Shown: positions 53,981 to 61,524 of the stretch, one piece after another
Numbering within the stretch: position 1 is the stretch's first letter
How the letters are laid out: every line of letters starts with the position of its first letter
Assembly (NCBI RefSeq): GCF_001027745.1
Contig: NZ_LECU01000004.1
Span: 682,001-746,000 of the forward strand
Source of the DNA: Pedobacter sp. BMA
GTDB taxonomy: Bacteria > Bacteroidota > Bacteroidia > Sphingobacteriales > Sphingobacteriaceae
DNA length: 64,000 bases
Direction: 5' to 3'
The notes under the pieces: generated by a model
Database searches by the model: none
Told to the model about the DNA's origin: nothing
The model's input: the letters and a program-made list of their open reading frames with translations, nothing else
Translations under genes and position numbers: made by a program

Positions 53981-55681
53981 GTGAAAAAAAATATATTCCT
54001 AATGATCTCCTTAGGCCTTGCTGTGCTATCAGCAAATGCCCAGAAAAAGTCTTACCTGGAAATGCTGGCCAACCAGCCTAAGTGGGTCGATTCTGTATTT
54101 AACAAACTCAACAGAAGGGAACGCATTGCCCAGATGTTCTTCGTGCGTGCACATACCAATTTAGGTCAGAAATATATCGACTCTGTGGGTATGGTAATCA
54201 AAAAAGAGCAACTGGGTGGGGTAATTTTTTTCCAGGGGGGACCAGTAAGGCAAGCCCGCGCTACAAATGCCTACCAAAAGGTTAGCCGGATTCCTTTGAT
54301 TGTGGCTAACGACGGAGAATGGGGTTTGGGTATGCGCCTGGACAGCACGATATCTTATCCTTATCAAATGACACTGGGTGCAATCCAAAACAAAGATCTC
54401 ATTTACAAAATGGGGGTTGAAGTTGCCAAAGACTTTAAAAGAATGGGAATGCAAATGAACCTTGCCCCTGATGCAGACATTAATAATAATCCCAAAAACC
54501 CTGTGATCAATTATCGTTCATTCGGTGAAAACAAATTTAACGTTGCCACCAAAACCGCTACCTACATGAAAGGCATGCAGGATGGTGGGTTGCTAACTAC
54601 ATTGAAGCATTTTCCAGGACATGGAGATACAGACGTAGATTCGCATTACGATTTGCCTCAACTTACCTTTACAGCCGCACGTTTAGATAGCCTTGAAATG
54701 TATCCTTTCAAAGAACTGATCAAGCAAGGTGCATCGGGAGTAATGATTGCACATATGAATATCCCATCCTTAGATAACACCCCTAACTTACCCTCTACCC
54801 TTTCTAAACCTATTGTTACAGGCATCCTGAAAGAAAGATTGGGCTTTAAAGGACTGGTGATTTCAGACGCGATGGATATGAAGGGCGTAGTAAAGTTTTT
54901 TAAAGATGGTGAGGCTGATGTGATGGGCATTGTTGCAGGCAATGATATCCTTGAACTTTCTGAGAACAGCGAGCGGGCGGTGAAGCTTATTCGACGTGCT
55001 ATCAGGCAGGGGCGAATTAGCATGAATGATGTAGATATTAGTGTACGGAAAATCCTAACCGCAAAATACTGGGCGGGCTTAACCCAAAGAGATACCGTAG
55101 TGGTAAAAAATATTGTCGCTGAAGTAAACCGGACCGCCGGCAATGCGCTGGTGCAGGAATTGGCCAATGCGTCTGTTACCTTGTTAAAAGGAAAAGATTA
55201 TATTAAAAACATGATTCCGATCAGAAGAACCGCTATTATTAGTATAGGCGTTTCCGGGGTAACTCGGTTCCAAAAGGAGGTGTCTAAGGGATTTTATAAC
55301 TCGGTTTATTATGTTTTAGACAAAGATGCTACAGCAGCTCAAATTTCGAATATTGCCCGTGAAGTTGCAGCCTTCGATCAGGTAATTGTAGGCATTCACG
55401 ATAGCCGGGCAAGGCCTGCAAATAACATCCCCCTAAACACAGGGGTTAAAAATTTCATTAAAGAATTATCCGGCAAGAACACGGTATTTGCATTATTTGC
55501 CAACCCTTATAACCTGGCTGCGCTACCTGGATTAGAAAACAGTAAAGGCCTGGTTGTTGGTTATCAAAAAGAAGATTATATGCAAATCTCGGCTGCAGCC
55601 GTTATCAATAACCGCTTAATTCCAGCTGGAAAATTACCCGTAAGCATTCTGCCAAACTTTAAATTTGGTGACGGGTTATAA
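53981..55681 (+). CDS. GH3 beta-N-acetylhexosaminidase (NagZ-like), secreted
   Basis: The 566-residue product starts at GTG 53981 with a signal peptide (LAVLSANAQ). It has the NagZ catalytic loop KHFPGHGDTDVDSHYDLP (residues 209-226, Asp/His dyad) and the nucleophile Asp296 in VISDAMDMKG. These mark a GH3 exo-beta-N-acetylglucosaminidase acting on muropeptides or chitin oligomers. The C-terminal part is shorter than in relatives fused to a serine hydrolase; no such domain is present here. It is followed by a small acidic protein gene. Confidence 0.93.
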   Translation: MKKNIFLMISLGLAVLSANAQKKSYLEMLANQPKWVDSVFNKLNRRERIAQMFFVRAHTNLGQKYIDSVGMVIKKEQLGGVIFFQGGPVRQARATNAYQKVSRIPLIVANDGEWGLGMRLDSTISYPYQMTLGAIQNKDLIYKMGVEVAKDFKRMGMQMNLAPDADINNNPKNPVINYRSFGENKFNVATKTATYMKGMQDGGLLTTLKHFPGHGDTDVDSHYDLPQLTFTAARLDSLEMYPFKELIKQGASGVMIAHMNIPSLDNTPNLPSTLSKPIVTGILKERLGFKGLVISDAMDMKGVVKFFKDGEADVMGIVAGNDILELSENSERAVKLIRRAIRQGRISMNDVDISVRKILTAKYWAGLTQRDTVVVKNIVAEVNRTAGNALVQELANASVTLLKGKDYIKNMIPIRRTAIISIGVSGVTRFQKEVSKGFYNSVYYVLDKDATAAQISNIAREVAAFDQVIVGIHDSRARPANNIPLNTGVKNFIKELSGKNTVFALFANPYNLAALPGLENSKGLVVGYQKEDYMQISAAAVINNRLIPAGKLPVSILPNFKFGDGL

Positions 55682-55756
55682 TCCAGTAAAACAACCAATT
55701 ATTTTTAAAACAATTCGGGGGTCAAAAACATTATCTATTTATAAAAACTCAATGCC

Positions 55757-55960
55757 ATGATAGACCCAGAAGAAGATAACTATTCAAACGACCCTAACGA
55801 TGCTTTACGCAGAGAGGATGATACTGAAAACATCAATGAATTAGAAGGAGATGATACCAGTATCGAACATGATAAAGACATGCTGGAACAAGCTGATGAA
55901 GCTTCCAGACCATCCTACGAGCTCAATCTTGATGATGAGCCAGCAGATTTGGAGGATTAA
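55757..55960 (+). CDS. Very acidic small protein, unknown
   Basis: Of its 67 residues about two fifths are Asp or Glu (NDALRREDDTENINELEGDD and later NLDDEPADLED), with Asn-rich segments and no hydrophobic core or signal. It is likely disordered. It is followed directly by a strong terminator, and its ATG is preceded by a GTTTAT-type AT-rich leader. I recognise no family. Its real status rests mainly on the intact frame, acidic bias and terminator. Confidence 0.55.
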   Translation: MIDPEEDNYSNDPNDALRREDDTENINELEGDDTSIEHDKDMLEQADEASRPSYELNLDDEPADLED

Positions 55961-56006
55961 AAAAAGCCGCGGGGATAGACCTAAAATCTAAGCCCTGCGG
56001 CTTTTT
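55961..56006. terminator. Bidirectional terminator after the acidic protein gene
   Basis: AAAAAGCCGCGGGG (55961-55974) pairs with CCCTGCGGCTTTTT (55993-56006), one mismatch. It has T residues at one end and A residues at the other, so it can stop transcription both ways for the convergent thioredoxin gene. Confidence 0.9.
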
Positions 56007-56008
56007 AC

Positions 56009-56542
56009 TTATTTAGACTTTGGTTTGTAAGAATCGGGGTCTACTGCGGCAAAGGTCCAGCCTTTTAGAAATGAGTTAATCTTTTTCACATCGTGACCCA
56101 CTTTCTTTTTTCCGTTTGAACCAATTTCATCTGTTTCCAGATAAGATGAATTCTCTATATGTAGCACTTTGCCTGTTCCATCCAGTACCACAAATACAGG
56201 ATAGCCGAAACGGTTAGGAAAGCCGAGAACTTTCATCGCTTCATCATTGTGATGATCCTTATCCCAATTCACCAATAAAAATTCATAGTTATCATTAATG
56301 GTTTGCTTTAAAGAGGCGGTAGTATCAACTAAATTGTGAAAAGCGATACACCAGGAACACCAGTTTCCTCCCACCTGTACCAGTACGTGTTTCTTTTCCT
56401 TTGCTGCCTTTTCGGTTGCGGCTTTTATGTCAGCCAAAGCGTTGGCTTTAGGATTATAAATCTGAACACGCTCTTTTTTATCCTGGCTAAATGCCGAAGT
56501 AGAAATGAATAAAGCAGCTAAAATAATAAGTAGTTTTTTCAT
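56009..56542 (-). CDS. Secreted thioredoxin-family protein
   Basis: The 177-residue product has a signal peptide (ALFISTSAFSQ) and a thioredoxin domain with the CxxC motif WCSWC near residue 62 (VQVGGNWCSWCIAFHNLV). A DUF255-like/thioredoxin_7 look is present (FLLVNWDKDHHNDEAMKVLG). It would act as a periplasmic disulfide or reductive-pathway protein. The gene is convergent with the acidic-protein gene and shares a bidirectional terminator with it. Confidence 0.9.
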   Translation of the reverse strand: MKKLLIILAALFISTSAFSQDKKERVQIYNPKANALADIKAATEKAAKEKKHVLVQVGGNWCSWCIAFHNLVDTTASLKQTINDNYEFLLVNWDKDHHNDEAMKVLGFPNRFGYPVFVVLDGTGKVLHIENSSYLETDEIGSNGKKKVGHDVKKINSFLKGWTFAAVDPDSYKPKSK

Positions 56543-56657
56543 GTGAAAGGATATGGTTACTGCAAATGTAATAAAGACTAGTACTTTTATAGATTAATAC
56601 TGAATTCTTTACAGAAGAGATACATTACGGTACCCCGGCATTTTTTTTGAAAAAACC

Positions 56658-56665
56658 TATCTTTG
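56658..56665 (+). promoter_or_regulatory. -7 box (TATCTTTG) for the TatD-like gene
   Basis: TATCTTTG ends seven bases before the ATG at 56673, another short or absent leader. Confidence 0.5.
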
Positions 56666-56672
56666 CCTATTA

Positions 56673-57329
56673 ATGGATTTTCTAGATGTACATACGCATC
56701 ACAGCGGTAAGCAAAACGGGGTAACGAGCATCCAAAGTTTATCTGTGACAAGCGATATATTTTTGGCCATGCCCAAAGAAAAGCCGATTTCAATAGGCTT
56801 ACATCCCTGGTATGCAACACTGGAGCAACTGCCAACGCAAATGAAGTACATGCAGGTACTAGCTAAACAGGCAAATGTTAAACTCATTGGTGAGTGCGGA
56901 CTTGATAAATTAAGGGGTGAAACACTAGATAAACAGATCCTTATCCTAAAAGAACAGATTTTACTGGCAGAGCAACTTGAGAAGCCGATTATCCTACATT
57001 GTGTAAAAGCTTTCTCTGAACTGATAGCGCTCAAAGATGAACTGCGGATTAAAGTCCCGACTCTCATTCACGGCTTTAATAAGAACCAAGAACTCGGTAA
57101 GCAAATGCAAAATAAAGGTTTTCTGCTATCTTTTGGAAGTTCTATTTTAAAACATGATTCTGATGCTGCCGGTTTAATTAAGAAAAGTAACAGTTTTTTT
57201 TTGGAAACCGATTCTGCGGAAATATCAATCGAACAGATCTATCAGGCCGCAGCGAATTTAAAAAAATGTTCGGTTGATGAATTAAAAGCCATTATTTTTA
57301 CAAACTGGAAAGAACTAAACTTACTTTAG
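56673..57329 (+). CDS. TatD-family hydrolase-like protein
   Basis: The 218-residue protein begins MDFLDVHTHHSGKQNG, with metal-binding HTHH, followed by SIGLHPWYATLEQ, GECGLDKLRGETLDKQILILKEQ and LILHCVKAFSEL, the TatD DNase/metal-hydrolase pattern. It is shorter than TatD (about 260) and lacks part of the C-terminus, yet ends with a plausible ETDSAEISIEQIY segment that carries the final Asp. Activity on DNA or another substrate is inferred. tcdA follows. Confidence 0.88.
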   Translation: MDFLDVHTHHSGKQNGVTSIQSLSVTSDIFLAMPKEKPISIGLHPWYATLEQLPTQMKYMQVLAKQANVKLIGECGLDKLRGETLDKQILILKEQILLAEQLEKPIILHCVKAFSELIALKDELRIKVPTLIHGFNKNQELGKQMQNKGFLLSFGSSILKHDSDAAGLIKKSNSFFLETDSAEISIEQIYQAAANLKKCSVDELKAIIFTNWKELNLL

Positions 57330-57408
57330 GAACAACCAGAAACTAGCTCACGAAAAAAACCGTTATGCTGTGACCATTCGTGGTCCATTGATAAATAATT
57401 ATAATGAT

Positions 57409-58185
57409 ATGTCTGATACATCCTGGCTCTCCCGCTCCGCCCTTCTCGTTGGCAATGAAGGAATTGACTTGCTTCAATCGAAACACGTTTTAGTAATCGG
57501 CTTAGGAGGGGTTGGCTCCTTTGCAGCAGAATTTATTTGCCGTTCGGGCGTTGGCGAAATGACCATTGTAGATGGAGATGTGGTTGATCCAAGCAACAGA
57601 AACAGGCAATTGCCGGCATTGGCAACAAACCATGGTGTTGGTAAAGCATCGATTATGCAAGAACGCTTACTTGCCATCAATCCGGATTTAAAATTACATG
57701 TGATTAATTCATTCCTTACTCCTGATAAGTGCAGGGAAATTCTGGAAAATAAATACGACTATGTGATGGACTGCATTGATAGCGTAATGCCTAAAATGAC
57801 CCTACTATCAACTGCACTGGAAAAAAACATCCCGATTGTGAGTTCTATGGGTGCAGGCGGTAAAGTTGATCCTACCAAATTAAGGATCACTTTTCTTCCA
57901 GACACCTATCAATGCGTTTTCGCCAGTTATGTACGCAAACGACTCAACAAACTCCCAAACCTGAATTTGGTAAAGGCTGTTTTCTCTATTGAAGAATACA
58001 AAAAGGAATCGTTAATTTTAACTGACGGAAGTAATTTTAAACGTTCCGCCTATGGCACAATTTCTTACCTGCCAGCAGCATTTGGTGGCGCTTGTGCGTC
58101 CGTGGTCATAAGGGACTTATTAAATATTCCTTATCCAATGGAAAAACGGCCAGCCAGAATCAAGAAAAAAGTTAAGAAAAAATAA
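57409..58185 (+). CDS. tcdA: tRNA threonylcarbamoyladenosine dehydratase
   Basis: The roughly 258-residue ThiF/E1-like protein has the ATP-binding LVIGLGGVGSFAAEFICRSG (residues about 27-46), the DVVDPSNRNRQLPAL region and a DCIDSVMPK motif. TcdA (CsdL) dehydrates t6A37 of tRNA to the cyclic ct6A form. The ATG at 57409 is used; the GTG at 57370 adds 13 atypical residues. The AddA-like gene starts 14 bp after its stop, so they are likely co-transcribed. Confidence 0.94.
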   Translation: MSDTSWLSRSALLVGNEGIDLLQSKHVLVIGLGGVGSFAAEFICRSGVGEMTIVDGDVVDPSNRNRQLPALATNHGVGKASIMQERLLAINPDLKLHVINSFLTPDKCREILENKYDYVMDCIDSVMPKMTLLSTALEKNIPIVSSMGAGGKVDPTKLRITFLPDTYQCVFASYVRKRLNKLPNLNLVKAVFSIEEYKKESLILTDGSNFKRSAYGTISYLPAAFGGACASVVIRDLLNIPYPMEKRPARIKKKVKKK

Positions 58186-58199
58186 ACGATCAGGAATTT

Positions 58200-61100
58200 A
58201 TGCCAAAACCTCTTAAAATTCTCCAGGCCTCCGCAGGTTCTGGTAAAACATTCAGTCTTACAGCACATTATCTCACGCTGCTTTTTAGCAGCGAAAACAA
58301 ATACCGCGAGATTTTAGCTGTAACCTTTACTAATAAGGCTACTGAAGAAATGAAATCAAGAATTTTAGAAGTTCTGGTGGGCCTGGCACAGGGAAACCCC
58401 TCGAAAAAAATTGATGATTACAGAAAGCTGGTTCTGGTAGCCTACCCTGAAATAAATGCAGAGGGTTTAAAGCTTAAAGCAGATAAAATCTATCGTAAAA
58501 TCCTCCACGATTATAGCCGTTTCTCAGTCAGCACCATTGATGGCTTTGTACAAAAGGTCATTCGCGGCTTTGCTTTTGAACTGGGTTTAAATGCTGATTA
58601 TAATTTAGAAATGAATTACGATAAGGTTAAAGATGACCTGGTAAACAAGCTGGATGAAGCCTTAACCGACAATAAGCAGCTTTTACAATGGATCATCGAC
58701 CTGGCACTTGAGCGTATTAGCGACAACAAAAGCTGGAATTACAAGTCGGAACTCTATAATTTAATCGGGGAAATTTTTTCAGAGCGGTTCCAGATTTTTG
58801 AATCTGCAGTAGAGGAGCTGGGCGCGGAGAATATTGATGAACTCTTTAAAAAGTATATCAGCGTTACCAAAGAAGAAATCAAAAGATTTGAGGATGAAAT
58901 CGTTCAGCTGGCAACTGATGCGCACGAGGCTATAAATGTACTGGGGGTAGAAAATGAACACCTGAAAGGCAAATCCAGAAGTCCCCTCACAAAGTTAGTG
59001 TTAATAGCCAGAGGAGATTTTTCTAAGATAGAGGCTCTTTTCAACTTAATAGATGAGCCTGATGAATGGTTTCAGAAAAACGCCGCCATAGCAGAGGTTT
59101 ATGAAACGATTAATCCCATATTACATCAAATAAAAGATCATTTTCTTTCCTACTTACCGGATTACCAATTGGCAATTGCCTTCAATAAAAACCTTTATTA
59201 TTTAAGGCTGATGCAGGAAATAGCTGTATTGCTAAAAGAATATAGAGCTGAAAACGATAACCTGCTCATCAGCGATGCCCAAAAACTGATATCCGGAATT
59301 ACTGACGATGCCGGAGAGAACCCCTCTTTTATATGGGAAAAAGTGGGCAACAGATATCGTAATTTCCTTTTCGATGAGTTTCAGGATACCTCAACCAGCC
59401 AGTGGGGAAGCTTTAAATCGCTTTTAACCAATGCCATTGCCACCCCAAGCATGGATTTAACAGATCACCTGATTGTGGGAGATACTAAACAATCCATTTA
59501 CCGCTGGCGAAATGGCGACTGGAATATCCTGCATAAACATGCTAAAACCGATGTTGGTATGCATAATGTGGTGGAGGAAAGTCTGGAAGAAAATTACCGC
59601 AGTACCGAAAATATCATCACGTTTAACAATGTATTATATAAAAGTATTCCTTTAACGCTACAAAATGAGTTAAATCAAAACTTAGCTGATAAACCTGAAA
59701 GTATTTCTGCCTGGTGGAATGCGGAACACTATAATTCGATTATTACGGATATTTATGCTGGCTCGACGCAAAATTTTGCGCCCAACACTTTAAAGGGTGG
59801 AACAATTAAGATCAAAAAGTTTGGCAAAGAACAAGCTCCGGAAGAGATACGGTTCAGTGAGACGGTTTTCCGTGATCTTGCCCTGAATGATGTAATAGCA
59901 GAAATTTTTTATTTAAAAGATCAGAAGCATTATTCGTTGAAGGACATCGCTATTTTAGTGCGTTCAAATAGTGAGGCGCTATTAACTGTGCAAAAGCTAA
60001 TGGAATTCAAGTTGCCTGTTCTTTCAGGCGATGCCTTGTTGATTTCTAATAATTCTACTGTTAAACTAATCATCAACACGCTTAAAGTCCTGATCGGACT
60101 GGATGCGCAAACAGCACTTTATAAAGCAAACTGTATCGCCCTTTACCACTCTTTACATGAAAAAGAGGCAAATGCAAATCACTATTTAAATCTCACTCAT
60201 ACTTCACTATCTTCATTATCAGATGTATTGCCTCAATCACTTTGCAATCACTGGCAATCGTGGCTGCAACTTCCCCTGCCCGAACTCGTAGAGATTCTAA
60301 TCGAGGCCTACGATTTGAAGCGGCTAAGCCAACACCTGCCTTATCTTCTAGCATTCCGCGATTTAACCGCCAATGCAGGAAAACTCGGTGAAAAGGGCAT
60401 TATCTCATTTCTTACGTGGTGGGATGAAGATGGCATAAAAAAATCACTTCCATCTCCTGAAGGTGCCGATGCGATTCAAATCATCACCATCCACAAATCA
60501 AAAGGTTTAGCTTTTCGTGCTGTATTTGTTCCTTTCTGCAACTGGGAAGTAAAAGGTAAAACCAACTCAACATTTTGGGTTTCGTCAGAAGGAACTGCTT
60601 ATAAAGAACTTAGGGGCATTCCTCTGAAATACAACAAAGATTTAGCCCACTCATCAATTGCAAAGGCCTACTACGAAGAGTTGCTTTATAATAACATGGA
60701 TGCATTAAATATGCTATATGTTGCAACTACCCGTTCCAAAGACTTCCTTTACATAGCCACTATGGCAAAAGCTGAACCCAAAGGAAATAAAGAGCTAAGC
60801 CTTTCAAACATGGGTGATGTGATTAACTTCACTTTCGAAGGACAGTTTGATGAACATGGCGTTTACGAAATTGCAGACTATGTAATGATTGAAAATAAAA
60901 TTAAAGAATCCAATTTTGTTGAGCTGAGAAATTACCCCACCACTTCTCGTTTGTCGGAACTCTATCTGCCCTCAGCTGAGAAGAATTTAAAACACCTGAT
61001 CAATATTGAAAAATCAGGAAGAAAAGGTTCCTTACTACACGATATTCTGGCAAATGCCAGCAGCGAGAAAGAGGTTGCAGATTATGTTTCAAATCTGGTT

Positions 61101-61439
61101 TTGCAGGGTATTATCAAAGAGGAAGAGGTTCCAAAACTAACCACATCATCGCTCGAAGTTTTAAATCATGCTGAACTTCAGGAAATTTTAAATAAGGCAA
61201 CTTCCAGCATTACCGAAAAAAATATTGTCGATGCACAAGGAAAACTTCATCGTCCGGATAGGGTGCTAATCAATGCCAATGAGGTTATCATTCTGGATTA
61301 TAAATTTACACTCGAAAAAAGCGACAGACATATTGAACAGGTCTTAAAGTACAAAGCCTTGCTTTCTGAAATGGGCTACAGCAACGTGAAGGGCTATTTA
61401 TTTTATGCAATTAACAAAGAATTAAAGCCTGTTATCTAA
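58200..61439 (+). CDS. AddA/RecB-like UvrD-family helicase with C-terminal nuclease motif
   Basis: The 1079-residue protein starts KILQASAGSGKTFSLTAHYL (Walker A, residues 10-17), with Walker B FDEFQDTS near residue 392, motif VI TIHKSKGLAFRAVF and the later LYVATTRSKDFLYI. The C-terminus holds DRVLINANEVIILDYKF, a PD-(D/E)xK nuclease core with Asp1033, as in RecB/AddA. It should resect double-strand breaks together with an AddB-type partner, which is not adjacent. It follows tcdA by 14 bp. Confidence 0.93.
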   Translation: MPKPLKILQASAGSGKTFSLTAHYLTLLFSSENKYREILAVTFTNKATEEMKSRILEVLVGLAQGNPSKKIDDYRKLVLVAYPEINAEGLKLKADKIYRKILHDYSRFSVSTIDGFVQKVIRGFAFELGLNADYNLEMNYDKVKDDLVNKLDEALTDNKQLLQWIIDLALERISDNKSWNYKSELYNLIGEIFSERFQIFESAVEELGAENIDELFKKYISVTKEEIKRFEDEIVQLATDAHEAINVLGVENEHLKGKSRSPLTKLVLIARGDFSKIEALFNLIDEPDEWFQKNAAIAEVYETINPILHQIKDHFLSYLPDYQLAIAFNKNLYYLRLMQEIAVLLKEYRAENDNLLISDAQKLISGITDDAGENPSFIWEKVGNRYRNFLFDEFQDTSTSQWGSFKSLLTNAIATPSMDLTDHLIVGDTKQSIYRWRNGDWNILHKHAKTDVGMHNVVEESLEENYRSTENIITFNNVLYKSIPLTLQNELNQNLADKPESISAWWNAEHYNSIITDIYAGSTQNFAPNTLKGGTIKIKKFGKEQAPEEIRFSETVFRDLALNDVIAEIFYLKDQKHYSLKDIAILVRSNSEALLTVQKLMEFKLPVLSGDALLISNNSTVKLIINTLKVLIGLDAQTALYKANCIALYHSLHEKEANANHYLNLTHTSLSSLSDVLPQSLCNHWQSWLQLPLPELVEILIEAYDLKRLSQHLPYLLAFRDLTANAGKLGEKGIISFLTWWDEDGIKKSLPSPEGADAIQIITIHKSKGLAFRAVFVPFCNWEVKGKTNSTFWVSSEGTAYKELRGIPLKYNKDLAHSSIAKAYYEELLYNNMDALNMLYVATTRSKDFLYIATMAKAEPKGNKELSLSNMGDVINFTFEGQFDEHGVYEIADYVMIENKIKESNFVELRNYPTTSRLSELYLPSAEKNLKHLINIEKSGRKGSLLHDILANASSEKEVADYVSNLVLQGIIKEEEVPKLTTSSLEVLNHAELQEILNKATSSITEKNIVDAQGKLHRPDRVLINANEVIILDYKFTLEKSDRHIEQVLKYKALLSEMGYSNVKGYLFYAINKELKPVI

Positions 61440-61524
61440 TTTAGCAAAATAATGCGTTATAGTTGTGGAAAATTACTAACCGAGCCATCTAAATCTAAAT
61501 GCATTTGTAATCATAAATACCTTG

